Of a stretch of 64,000 bases of DNA, positions 56,289 to 64,000 are shown piece after piece. Each line of letters opens with the position of its first letter. Positions within the stretch are counted from its first letter, which is position 1. Made by a program: the position numbers and the translations under genes. This DNA is from Saliterribacillus persicus (GTDB lineage Bacteria > Bacillota > Bacilli > Bacillales > Amphibacillaceae), in contig NZ_QPJJ01000001.1 in the NCBI RefSeq assembly GCF_003337485.1, forward strand, positions 429,385 to 493,384, read 5' to 3'. The notes under the pieces are model-generated. The model did no database searches. It worked only from the letters and a program-made list of their open reading frames with translations, and was not told where the DNA came from.

Positions 56289-57062
56289 CTATAAATTGAT
56301 ACGTAAATCATCAAATGTTTCTTTTAAATTGGCTGACCGCATCATCGTTTCTCCAACTAAAATGCCTCTTGCTCCTACATCTCTAACACGTTCTACATCT
56401 GCTCTTGTTTTTATGCCGCTTTCGCTAATAAGAAGTATCTTCTTTGTATCTACCATTTTAGCTAGCCTTTCTGTTGTAGCAAGATCGACTTCAAATGTTT
56501 TTAAATTACGATTGTTTACGCCAATGATGCTAGCACCAATTTCTATTGCCACTTCCATCTCTTCTTCATTATGAACCTCAAAAAGTATTTCAAGCTCTAA
56601 TTTTTTAGCGTAATCAAATAATTGTTTGAGTCTTTCCTTTGGCAAGGCTGCAGCTATTAAAAGAATAACATTCGCTCCATAGTCCTTCGCTCGGTCCAAT
56701 TGAATTTCATCGATAATAAAATCCTTATTGAGAACCGGGATGTTAACTACCTCTCTAACAGCAGCAAGGTCCTCCATGGTTCCTTTGAAAAAAGGCTGAT
56801 CAGTTAAAACGGAAATAGTTCCAGCGCCACATGCTTCATATTCTTTCCCCTGAACGGCTGGTTCAACCTTATCATTGATCAACCCTTTTGACGGGGAGGC
56901 GCGTTTCATTTCAGCAATGATACTCATTCTTTTTGCATGCATAAACGTATCATAAAGAGAAACATCCACCTGCCTAACAGCCCTATCCTGTCGTGTATAA
57001 GTCTCCTTTAACTTTTCTACTTCTAGTTCTTTTTCTTTTAAAATATCGTCTAAAATTGTCAT
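56289..57062 (-). CDS. trpC: Indole-3-glycerol phosphate synthase
   Basis: Closes the indole ring from CdRP. 257 residues; opening ILDDILKEKELEVEKLK, IIAEMKRASPSKG with the catalytic Lys near 55, VLNKDFIIDEIQ, NNRNLKTFEVD with the Glu/Asn substrate residues, and LLISESGIKTRADV. Begins 2 nt after the trpD stop, so coupled with it. Confidence 0.96.
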   Translation of the reverse strand: MTILDDILKEKELEVEKLKETYTRQDRAVRQVDVSLYDTFMHAKRMSIIAEMKRASPSKGLINDKVEPAVQGKEYEACGAGTISVLTDQPFFKGTMEDLAAVREVVNIPVLNKDFIIDEIQLDRAKDYGANVILLIAAALPKERLKQLFDYAKKLELEILFEVHNEEEMEVAIEIGASIIGVNNRNLKTFEVDLATTERLAKMVDTKKILLISESGIKTRADVERVRDVGARGILVGETMMRSANLKETFDDLRINL

Positions 57063-57063
57063 G

Positions 57064-58086
57064 CTACACCTCTTGCTTTATTTGATTGCTGTATGCAATT
57101 AAATTTTGTAATTTTTCTAATGCTGCACCTGAATCGATACTTTCCTTAGCAAGCTTGACACCTTCTTGCACGGTTTCCGCTTTTCCATTTGCGAATATAC
57201 CTAAACCTGCATTTAACACGACTGTATCTCTGTGAGCACCCTTATCTCCTTTTAAAACCTGATATAAAATAGCTGCATTATCCTTTGCATCGCCGCCTCG
57301 GATTGCTTCATTATCATATACGGGAAGGTTTACTTCCTCAGGCTTTAAAGTGAATTGCATTAATTCCCCGCGTTCTAATAATACCAGATGATTTTCCCCG
57401 GCTAAAGAAGCTTCATCCATAAATCCGGCTCCATTTACCATTAACGCTCTTTTTCTCCCTAATTGATGGGCAACGCTCGCCATTTTCTCAAGCATATCTC
57501 TGCGATAGATCCCCATTAGTTGTGAGGTTAACTCTACTGGATTTGTTAGTGGACCAATCATATTGAAAATAGTTGGTATACCTAAATCCTTTCGCACCTG
57601 CATTACCCGTTTCATCGCAGGATGCACATTGGGTGCGAACAAAAACGCAATGCCGTTATCTTTTAAAATTTCATGCGTTTGTTCTGGTGTTAATGATAAT
57701 GATACGCCTAAGTGCTCTAATACATCTGCACTTCCTGTTTTACTGGAAATACTGCGATTCCCGTGCTTTGCTACTGTGATCCCTGCACCTGCAATAACAA
57801 AGGAGGAAGTCGTGCTTATGTTAAAGCTTTGAGATCCATCACCGCCAGTACCACAGTTATCCATCACTCCAGTGAGTGCTGTTGGCAGTGTTAGTGATTT
57901 TTCCCTGATCACTTGCACAAGACCAGCAATTTCTTCTGCTGTTTCACCCTTTGATTTTAAAGCAACTAAAAAGGAACCAATTTCTGTATCACTTGTTTCC
58001 TCTTTAAACATTTCTCGAGAAGCCTCAATCATTTCATCTAGACTAAGAGACTGTCCACTGATCACTTGATTTAAGTAATTTTTCAT
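57064..58086 (-). CDS. trpD: Anthranilate phosphoribosyltransferase
   Basis: Transfers phosphoribose to anthranilate. 340 residues; PRPP loop DNCGTGGDGSQSFNIST near 80, KHGNRSISSKTGSADVLE near 107, the anthranilate-tunnel segment APNVHPAMKRVMQVRKDLG near 150 and FNMIGPLTNPV. The ATG overlaps the trpG stop by 4 nt. Confidence 0.96.
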   Translation of the reverse strand: MKNYLNQVISGQSLSLDEMIEASREMFKEETSDTEIGSFLVALKSKGETAEEIAGLVQVIREKSLTLPTALTGVMDNCGTGGDGSQSFNISTTSSFVIAGAGITVAKHGNRSISSKTGSADVLEHLGVSLSLTPEQTHEILKDNGIAFLFAPNVHPAMKRVMQVRKDLGIPTIFNMIGPLTNPVELTSQLMGIYRRDMLEKMASVAHQLGRKRALMVNGAGFMDEASLAGENHLVLLERGELMQFTLKPEEVNLPVYDNEAIRGGDAKDNAAILYQVLKGDKGAHRDTVVLNAGLGIFANGKAETVQEGVKLAKESIDSGAALEKLQNLIAYSNQIKQEV

Positions 58087-58670
58087 TGTTTTATCTCCCT
58101 TCTAACTGCTTCAAAGAAATTTTGTAACAATTTTTTACCCTTTTTTGTTCCGATCGATTCAGGATGGAACTGCAGTCCGTATACAGGTAAATACGAATGT
58201 TTGACCGCCATAATTGCTCCATCATCCATCGCAGTCGCTGTTACGAGTAACTCTTTTGCCGTATGGTTGGTTGGAATCATTAAAGAATGATATCGCATTA
58301 CCTCTAATGGCTGCTCCAGGTAATTAAAAATTTCGTCATTACTATGTTTGATCATCGAGGTTTTCCCGTGTTTAATTTGATTTGCATGGACAATTTCAGC
58401 TCCGAATGCCGCACCGATTGCTTGATGCCCTAAACAAATGCCAAGAATTGGGTAGGTCGTTGCTAACTCTTTTACTACATCAATACAGATCCCCGCTTCT
58501 TCTGGTGTTCCAGGCCCAGGTGACAAAATAATAGCTTCCGGATTTTTAAGTTTTATTTCTTCGATCGTAATCCGATCATTCCGGATAACCTCAACCTCTT
58601 TTCCTAGTTCTGAAATATATTGAAAAAGGTTATAGGTGAAAGAATCGTAATTATCAATTAGTAGAATCAT
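58083..58670 (-). CDS. trpG: Anthranilate synthase glutamine amidotransferase subunit
   Basis: Supplies ammonia from glutamine to TrpE. 195 residues, class I amidotransferase; LIDNYDSFTYNLFQYI at the start, catalytic Cys in LGICLGHQAIG near 80 and the His-Glu pair in LQFHPESIGT near 170. In B. subtilis the corresponding gene (pabA/trpG) lies in the folate operon and serves both pathways; here it is inside the trp operon, overlapping trpE by 17 nt and trpD by 4 nt. Confidence 0.95.
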   Translation of the reverse strand: MILLIDNYDSFTYNLFQYISELGKEVEVIRNDRITIEEIKLKNPEAIILSPGPGTPEEAGICIDVVKELATTYPILGICLGHQAIGAAFGAEIVHANQIKHGKTSMIKHSNDEIFNYLEQPLEVMRYHSLMIPTNHTAKELLVTATAMDDGAIMAVKHSYLPVYGLQFHPESIGTKKGKKLLQNFFEAVRREIKQ

Positions 58671-60045
58671 GATTACTTACCTCCAATAAAGATTTGGCTT
58701 TATTTAGGGTTTCCTCATACTCAGATACCGGATCAGAGTCATAAACAACACCTGCACCCGCTTGCACATAAGCATTGGATCCTTTAATAACCATTGTCCG
58801 AATCGCTAGTGCTAAATCAAGATCACCATTCATATTGATGTAGCCAACAGCACCGGCGTATACCCCTCGTTTTTTATCCTCTAGTTCATTTATTATTTGC
58901 ATTGCTCTAATTTTAGGTGCGCCAGACACGGTTCCTGCAGGTAATGCTGAAATCAGTGCATCAAGCCCTGAGTACCTGCTCGTTAGCATACCGTGCACCT
59001 CAGAAACGATGTGCATGACGTGCTGATAACGCTCAATAGTCATGTACTTTGGTATCGAAATAGAACCGATTTCACTTACTCTTCCTAAATCATTTCTACT
59101 AAGGTCAACAAGCATCTTATGCTCCGCCAGCTCTTTCTCATCTGCTAACAAGTCACTTGCAAATTTTTGATCCTCTGCTTGCGTTTTTCCACGTGGTCTT
59201 GTTCCTGCAATTGGGTTTGTGACGACGTGTTTACCAGTTGTTTTAATCAAGCTTTCTGGCGATGCCCCTAGTACAATATAGTCATCAAAATCAATAAAAT
59301 ACATATATGGTGATGGATTTGAAACTCTTAATTTCCGGTAAAAAGTAAATGGATCGGCGTCGAAGCTTGCCTTCATTCGTTGTGATAACACTACTTGAAA
59401 AATATCCCCATCGATTATATGCTGTTTTGCAACCTCCACCATGCGGATATAATCCTCTTTTTCAATCGATGTTTTAAAGCTCACCTTTAAAGGTGAATTT
59501 GGCATGGACACTTCAGGAGTCCAAATCTGTTCTTGCATTACTGTTAGGTTTTTCTCTAGCATTTCTTCATTTCTAGAACCATCCAGATTAATTGTCATAA
59601 TCGTAATTGTTTGTTGCAAATGGTCAAATACGATAACATCCTGATAAAACATCATATGCACGTCAGGCATCTCTATTTCATCGTCTAAATCGGGGCCGAT
59701 AAATTCATATTGACGAATGACGTCGTACCCAATATAACCGATTGCTCCACCGTAAAAGACATATGGAAGTGGTAATTTTTTATTTGGAATATGATCTTTT
59801 AAAACCTCTAATGGTTTCTCCTCGTATTTTGTTTCCGTTTGATTAGTGTGATCAATAACTTTGGTTTCTCCATCTTCTCCGATTAATTCTTTGTAAGGAT
59901 TTACACCAATAAAAGAAAATCTACCTTTATCCCCGTGGCCTGTTGAACTTTCTAATAAAAACTTTTTCTTTCCTTCCACTCGGTTAAACACTGCAATTGG
60001 CGTTATTGTATCACCATTTAATGTTGTACTTTTATATTGAACCAT
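58654..60045 (-). CDS. trpE: Anthranilate synthase component I
   Basis: Makes anthranilate from chorismate, the first tryptophan-specific step. 463 residues: feedback-inhibition motif FLLESSTG near 30, DGDIFQVVLSQR near 225, LGASPESLIKT, NPIAGTRPRGKT, AEHKMLVDLSRNDLGR and YAGAVGYINMNGDLDLA. AAAGGAGTGGGAGC precedes the ATG. First structural gene, 60 nt after the second T-box terminator, so expression depends on charged tRNA-Trp level as well as on allosteric control. Confidence 0.97.
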   Translation of the reverse strand: MVQYKSTTLNGDTITPIAVFNRVEGKKKFLLESSTGHGDKGRFSFIGVNPYKELIGEDGETKVIDHTNQTETKYEEKPLEVLKDHIPNKKLPLPYVFYGGAIGYIGYDVIRQYEFIGPDLDDEIEMPDVHMMFYQDVIVFDHLQQTITIMTINLDGSRNEEMLEKNLTVMQEQIWTPEVSMPNSPLKVSFKTSIEKEDYIRMVEVAKQHIIDGDIFQVVLSQRMKASFDADPFTFYRKLRVSNPSPYMYFIDFDDYIVLGASPESLIKTTGKHVVTNPIAGTRPRGKTQAEDQKFASDLLADEKELAEHKMLVDLSRNDLGRVSEIGSISIPKYMTIERYQHVMHIVSEVHGMLTSRYSGLDALISALPAGTVSGAPKIRAMQIINELEDKKRGVYAGAVGYINMNGDLDLALAIRTMVIKGSNAYVQAGAGVVYDSDPVSEYEETLNKAKSLLEVSNHDSTN

Positions 60046-60104
60046 GCTCCCACTCCTTTTTTATCGTTGCTCTTATTTTCCAACATTTTCCTTATCGTTG
60101 CATA

Positions 60105-60345
60105 AAAAAACCTATCAATCGAATGCTACGATTGATAGGGACGGTTTTTACCGCGGTGCCACCACTATTTGAAGAGAAAACTTCCCTTCCACTTTATGAT
60201 CGTTTAACGCTGATCACGCGTTACACCATACTCATTTCTGGTATAAACTCAAAAGTCCATTCCTTTTAGCGTGAATACTGGCTTCCACCGTCTACCAGCT
60301 CTCTGTGATTCATACAATAAAAGTACTACTCTTTTTCATCGATTT
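60105..60345 (-). ncRNA. T-box leader 1 (proximal), Trp specifier
   Basis: Transcribed from 60345 to 60105. Stem I has AGAGAGCTGG and the specifier TGG at 60259-60257 in GGAATGGACTTTTGAG; the T-box GGTGGCACCGCGG is at 60163-60151; the terminator is CCTATCAATCG / CGATTGATAGG with TTTTTTT at about 60136-60105. Uncharged tRNA-Trp stabilises the antiterminator and lets trpE be read. Confidence 0.95.
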
Positions 60346-60371
60346 AGTTTATTTAATTTTTTCCAAACAAA

Positions 60372-60645
60372 AAGGGCTCCACATCCGAAAAGGACGAGGA
60401 AACCCGTGGTACCACCTTCATTAACTGCAATATTGCAGTTCACTTAGCACGTCAAATGATAAAGATTTAACGTGGCCCATTTATAACGAGTGGGTATCTC
60501 GCCAAAGCCTACTGGTGTAAACACGTTCGGTTTGGGGCTCAGAAGTCCATTCACTTACTCTTCGCGCTAGTTTTCACCAACCACTAGCTCTCTAATAGCG
60601 AAATGTATAAGCTACTTCTCTTCATCAATGCCAACGCAACTATTT
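60372..60645 (-). ncRNA. T-box leader 2 (distal), Trp specifier
   Basis: Transcribed from about 60645 to 60372, directly before leader 1. AGAGAGCTAGTGGTTGG in stem I, specifier TGG at 60549-60547 in GAATGGACTTCTGAG, T-box GGTGGTACCACGGG at 60416-60403, then an imperfect terminator with CCC-TTTTTG. Two tandem T-boxes in series require uncharged tRNA-Trp twice, sharpening the response, as described for the Bacillus cereus/anthracis trp operon. Confidence 0.93.
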
Positions 60646-60655
60646 GGTTGTTACT

Positions 60656-60684
60656 ATCATAGTATCTCAGCTTAAATTTGTCAA
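60656..60684 (-). promoter_or_regulatory. SigA promoter of the trp operon
   Basis: On the minus strand TTGACA (60684-60679), exactly 17 nt spacer, TATGAT (60661-60656). Near-consensus, so control lies in the T-boxes rather than in initiation. Confidence 0.92.
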
Positions 60685-60720
60685 CGGGTTTGTTTTAAAT
60701 TTTCTAAAAATTCATACAAT

Positions 60721-61269
60721 CTACCATTCATTGATTTCTTCTTCTATCTTTTCTCCTAAATGTCTGCCTGGTTCATCCACTGCTACCATTATTTTGTCAC
60801 CAGCTACTAAAGAAATTGCTGGGACCTCTTTAGCATTTGCACCTAATAAATGGACACTATCCGCTTCTTGTATGGTACTTGATATTTCAATGTTACCAAC
60901 CCTGCTAACCACTCGTAAAAAGGGCCGCTTCTCCATTTTGACTCTACCTACCGTTACTTGTCTTGATGTTTGATTCTGATGAAAAAGGGATAGCTTCATG
61001 CCCGGTTTCACTTCCCCAAGGTACGTGGTTTTTTCTCCATCTATAGAAACATAATGATGTAGTGCTCCACTATTTACACGAAACACTCGAGCTGGATAGG
61101 TTTCTGTTGATCGATTCTCCGATAAAACGAGCATATAACCATAGCCAGTATTACCTACTAGCAAACCTTCTAGTGGATCTAATTCATCGATAAAATCGAT
61201 ACAAACACGAGCACCCTCGCCCACCTTTTCTACGCTAATAATTTCCGCTTCCTCAAGCTGTATCGTCAT
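60721..61269 (-). CDS. Stand-alone protein matching the C-terminal half of 3-dehydroquinate synthase II
   Basis: 182-residue soluble protein. GEGARVCIDFIDELDPLEGL, LVGNTGYGYMLVLSE, PARVFRVNSGALHHYVSIDG, TTYLGEVKPGMKLSL, VGRVKMEKRPFLRV and VDEPGRHLGEKIEEEI follow the C-terminal domain of the archaeal-type DHQ synthase II closely and in order. The N-terminal catalytic half (another 150 or more residues, carrying the Schiff-base lysine) is absent, and a perfect GGAGGAAAAACC ribosome site shows this is the true start, not a truncation by mutation. It stands immediately before the trp promoter on the same strand. Function unknown; an aromatic-pathway link is suggested only by position and homology. 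Confidence 0.75.
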   Translation of the reverse strand: MTIQLEEAEIISVEKVGEGARVCIDFIDELDPLEGLLVGNTGYGYMLVLSENRSTETYPARVFRVNSGALHHYVSIDGEKTTYLGEVKPGMKLSLFHQNQTSRQVTVGRVKMEKRPFLRVVSRVGNIEISSTIQEADSVHLLGANAKEVPAISLVAGDKIMVAVDEPGRHLGEKIEEEINEW

Positions 61270-61378
61270 GGTTTTTCCTCCAACATAAATTACTTAAAAT
61301 TTCCACATTTTTTATCTAGTCTTTTTCACTTTTATGATATACAATAAAATTCGGAAATACAAATGGGAGGAATAACAC

Positions 61379-61492
61379 ATGCGTAAATTATTAGTTGTTT
61401 TATTTCTTCTATTAATTACAAGCTTCAGCGTGATGGGCTATGCGAGTGCGAATGACAATGCACCAACAGAAACAATCGAAATGGAGCAATAA
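61379..61492 (+). CDS. Small secreted peptide precursor (37 aa)
   Basis: 37-codon gene with a strong GGGAGGAATAACAC ribosome site: MRKLLVVLFLLLITSFSV as hydrophobic signal, a likely cleavage after YASA, and a short acidic mature part NDNAPTETIEMEQ. It is closed by a strong terminator and faces away from the DHQ-synthase-like gene. No homologue recognised. Its size and layout recall exported signalling peptides (Phr-like), but there is no Rap-type partner nearby, so this is only a possibility. Confidence 0.7.
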   Translation: MRKLLVVLFLLLITSFSVMGYASANDNAPTETIEMEQ

Positions 61493-61512
61493 ACTAATAG
61501 AAGAATTCAAAA

Positions 61513-61543
61513 TCAAGAGAGCTAGTAAATGCTAGCTCTCTTT
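61513..61543. terminator. Bidirectional terminator
   Basis: AGAGAGCTAG-TAAATG-CTAGCTCTCT followed by TTTAATTT; ends the peptide gene and the converging AraC-type gene. Confidence 0.88.
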
Positions 61544-63834
61544 TAATTTATGCGATGTTCACTTCTGAATTTGCCCGGCGTTGTACCTTCTTGCTTTCTA
61601 AAAGACCGGATAAAGTTTTGTGAATTGTTATATCTTAATTTTTGAGCAATATCTTTTACTGATATGTCGGAGTGAACAAGAAGTTCTTTCGCTTTTTTTA
61701 ACCTATATTGACTAAGATATTCACTAAAAGATACATTCTTTTCTCTTCTAAAGACACTACTTAGATAACTGGCATTATAAAATAAACGTTCTGCAATTAA
61801 TTCTAATGAAATATCTTTATCATATTCCTTTTGTACGATATGAACCATCTCATCAGATAAATTATAATAATGTTCATTTGATCTTTCATTTAATTTTTCT
61901 AAAACCGGATAAATAATATTCGTTCGAAACCAGCTAATAATATCTGTTTTGGTTTTAAACTTAGCTAGTTGACTAAATAAGGAATATCGATCATTAATTT
62001 GTAATACGTCTATAGCAAGCATTTCAATTAACTCCATTAAGTTATTTAAAAAACGCATCATGGATATTTCATACTGAATATAATTTAAATCCTCATTAAA
62101 TAGAGCGTCTATAATTTCTTCCGTTTTTTTATCTACATTCTCTTTATCACCTAACTTTATTGCTTCAAAAAGTTCATTTTCTATTTGTTTTGGGTAAGTC
62201 GTATAAAAAGTATATTTACTTTCAATGTTAGAGAAGAATATAATCGATTCTTCTCCGAAGTTTAGTGAATGTTTGAGTGCTTGTTCACTTTCAACAAAGG
62301 CTTGATGTGCTTTTCTTAAATCCAAAAATGAATTACTAATTCCAAAACTTACTGGAATGCCTAACACTTGTCTAATGGTAGTTTGAAGCATTTCCGTTAA
62401 TATTAATACATGTTTTTTCCACGTTTCTTGGTCAGCTTCCTTTCGTTTTAATAGAGTCACTTGCTTATCTTCTAATACGATCGGCGCAAATCGAATGTCT
62501 TCTGATATAATTTCTTCTATCATCGTATTTATAGCAAATAATAAGACATCGTCATCGCCATGTATAAATTTGGTATTATCAACCGAATCAATTTGAATTG
62601 ATAATACTGTATAATTTATTGCCTCTTCTTCATCTCCATTTACAACATACGCAATATCTTTTTCTGCGATCTTACCTTGCATTAGTTTCGTTGTTAAAAA
62701 TTGATTCAAATGATCTTTTTGAACAGATAGTTTGTTTTCAAGCGATTCATTTTGCTCAACCATTCTATTGATCTGACTTTGCATGATCAGAAATTCATCA
62801 TTGGATGCTCCTGAGATTTTTTCTGTTTTTAAAGCTTGAGTTAAAGTTTTTGATAATTGAGAAATGGGTTGGTATAACCTTTTTGATCCTATAATGGAAA
62901 TTAATACTAGTCCAAATACAATAATGCTAGAAATTCCTAAGGTAAGCCAACCAATCGCATGTGAAGGGGCATTTAAAACATTTAATTTTACAATATTTAT
63001 ATAATTCCAGCCATTATAATTAGATTTTCTGTAGGTTACATGATAAACTTCCTCATCTATATCGATTTCAAATTGACCTTTCTGTTGATGTCTTTCCTTC
63101 AATTCTTCAATAAACTTATTTTTTTCGATATTTTTTCCTATTTGATCTTCTTCGCTATCTGCGATAACTTGATATTCTTTATTTGCAATAATCGTTCTTT
63201 CTCCATCTATCTTTTCCCCTAAATGATTATTTAGGTTACATAAAGGAATACTTGCAATCGCCATACCTTGCTCACTTATCCCAGCTAAAGGCAAATGTTT
63301 CACTAAATTCAGATAATATTTACAAGTTGAGTGATTATCTTCATTTTTAAAAAAGAAATTAGAGTCTTCTATTTTCCAACTCGAACGATATATAGCTTGA
63401 TATTCTTCTATTAATTTTTCTTTTTCGGCCTCAGATATTCTTTTAAGTCCATCATTTCTAATCATCCATTGATGCGTTAAATTCACAAAATATATGTCTT
63501 CTACACCTGTTTCAAATCGCTGAATATAATTTAATTCTTTCTTTGTTTGTCGATAAAGAGGAAATTGATTCGGCCTCATCGGTTCATCTAGTAAACGATT
63601 CACCAATGGTGTCATAACAAAATTCGTTAAGGAATGATCAACTGTTTTTATTCCTTGTTCTACCGATAATTGAATTTGATAAATAATTTGTTCTTTTTCT
63701 TTAGCATTACTACTTTCTAAACTATTAGACGATATTAAATAAGAAAACACCCCTAAAAAAATAACTGGTACAATCCCTAATATGAGCATAAAGGTCACAA
63801 GCTTAATGTAAAATTTATTAGATTTATTTAACAA
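61543..63834 (-). CDS. Membrane-anchored AraC-type transcriptional regulator (YtdP type)
   Basis: 763-residue one-component regulator with helices near 10-32 and 288-310 enclosing a large extracellular dCache-like domain, a cytoplasmic middle region of about 330 residues with no clear motif (it may hold a degenerate GGDEF fold), and a C-terminal AraC double helix-turn-helix (about 665-760, ISLELIAERLFYNASYLSSV, DISVKDIAQKLRYNNSQNFI). This architecture usually controls a neighbouring LplABC-type polysaccharide-fragment transporter, which would be beyond the right edge. Start is the TTG at 63834, with GGGGTGT six nt upstream. Confidence 0.88.
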   Translation of the reverse strand: MLNKSNKFYIKLVTFMLILGIVPVIFLGVFSYLISSNSLESSNAKEKEQIIYQIQLSVEQGIKTVDHSLTNFVMTPLVNRLLDEPMRPNQFPLYRQTKKELNYIQRFETGVEDIYFVNLTHQWMIRNDGLKRISEAEKEKLIEEYQAIYRSSWKIEDSNFFFKNEDNHSTCKYYLNLVKHLPLAGISEQGMAIASIPLCNLNNHLGEKIDGERTIIANKEYQVIADSEEDQIGKNIEKNKFIEELKERHQQKGQFEIDIDEEVYHVTYRKSNYNGWNYINIVKLNVLNAPSHAIGWLTLGISSIIVFGLVLISIIGSKRLYQPISQLSKTLTQALKTEKISGASNDEFLIMQSQINRMVEQNESLENKLSVQKDHLNQFLTTKLMQGKIAEKDIAYVVNGDEEEAINYTVLSIQIDSVDNTKFIHGDDDVLLFAINTMIEEIISEDIRFAPIVLEDKQVTLLKRKEADQETWKKHVLILTEMLQTTIRQVLGIPVSFGISNSFLDLRKAHQAFVESEQALKHSLNFGEESIIFFSNIESKYTFYTTYPKQIENELFEAIKLGDKENVDKKTEEIIDALFNEDLNYIQYEISMMRFLNNLMELIEMLAIDVLQINDRYSLFSQLAKFKTKTDIISWFRTNIIYPVLEKLNERSNEHYYNLSDEMVHIVQKEYDKDISLELIAERLFYNASYLSSVFRREKNVSFSEYLSQYRLKKAKELLVHSDISVKDIAQKLRYNNSQNFIRSFRKQEGTTPGKFRSEHRIN

Positions 63835-63904
63835 CCTCTACACCCCATCTTTCTTACTTGTATATGTTTCTGAGTTAAAAATGCACTAGTAAACTTATAT
63901 AGAG

Positions 63905-63925
63905 AAAAGAGGCTGGGACAAAACT
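63905..63925 (+). repeat. GAGGCTGGGACAAAAC intergenic motif
   Basis: A short conserved motif that I recognise as recurring in intergenic DNA of Firmicutes, usually before a hairpin. One copy here. Function not known. Confidence 0.5.
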
Positions 63926-63940
63926 CAGTATAAAAAATGA

Positions 63941-63982
63941 AAAATCGCACCATTCCAAATAATTGGAAGGTGCGATTTTTTT
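63941..63982. terminator. Strong terminator near right edge
   Basis: AAAATCGCACC(A)TTCCAA / TTGGAAGGTGCGATTTT with TTTTTT, nearly perfect 17-bp stem, active in either direction. It probably closes a gene entering from the right edge on the minus strand. Confidence 0.85.
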
Positions 63983-64000
63983 ATTGGTTCAGCTATTTTA

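Overview
The window reads as chromosomal DNA of a low-GC Gram-positive bacterium of the Bacillaceae, most like the halotolerant Oceanobacillus/Gracilibacillus/Virgibacillus group. Supports are strong GGAGG-type ribosome binding sites, frequent TTG/GTG starts, a LiaIHFSR envelope-stress operon, S-box and tandem T-box leaders, GlpP-type antitermination, YesM/YesN sugar regulators and YpmR/YpmS, CatE, YfiT and SE1832 homologues. The genus is inference. No rRNA, tRNA, CRISPR array, prophage or obvious defence island was seen.

Layout. 1-2.8 kb (minus): a TRAP dicarboxylate-type transporter in the order dctQ-dctM-dctP; dctP is cut by the left edge and seems to start at ATT. 3-10.7 kb: housekeeping and stress genes (SE1832 small protein, NhaP antiporter with RCK domains, RecQ, PAP2 phosphatase, an XRE regulator with a small membrane protein, DUF4003, a YfiT-type thiol transferase). 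10.8-12.4 kb: one intact IS110-family element with a structured 5' non-coding region that could encode a bridge RNA, followed by a large imperfect inverted repeat. 12.6-18.9 kb (minus): aminopeptidase M29, an ABC-F protein, CatE-type dioxygenase, cardiolipin synthase and a small heat-shock protein. 19.1-21.1 kb: a SAM-I riboswitch driving a MetY-type sulfhydrylase fused to a CoA-binding-like domain. 21.3-26.3 kb: ypmR-ypmS and the convergent liaIHFSR operon. 26.5-31.7 kb: a ZIP metal transporter and glpP, glpK, glpD, with transcription terminators in front of both glpK and glpD. 32-38 kb: a divergent, stand-alone acetolactate-synthase-like enzyme, MscL with a zinc ribbon, and uxaB-uxaA behind a perfect palindromic operator. 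38-42 kb: topoisomerase III, an O-methyltransferase and a YczE-type membrane protein.

42.2-51.8 kb (minus) is a complete alpha-galactoside uptake and use locus: YesN-type regulator, ABC binding protein, two permeases, DUF624 protein, YesM-type kinase, AraC regulator and GH4 alpha-galactosidase; no ATPase gene is present, so a shared MsmX-type ATPase elsewhere is likely. 53.7-60.7 kb (minus) is a full trpEGDCFBA operon behind two tandem T-boxes, both with a UGG (Trp) specifier, and a consensus promoter. Just upstream lie a short gene matching only the C-terminal half of 3-dehydroquinate synthase II and, divergently, a 37-residue secreted peptide. The window ends with a large membrane-anchored AraC-type regulator.

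Most worth a second look: the half-size DHQ-synthase-II protein beside the trp operon, the MetY/CoA-binding fusion, the IS110 bridge-RNA candidate, the ATT start of dctP, the divergent AHAS paralogue, and the three-copy 15-mer operator in front of the galactoside transporter. No clearly new multi-gene system was recognised.
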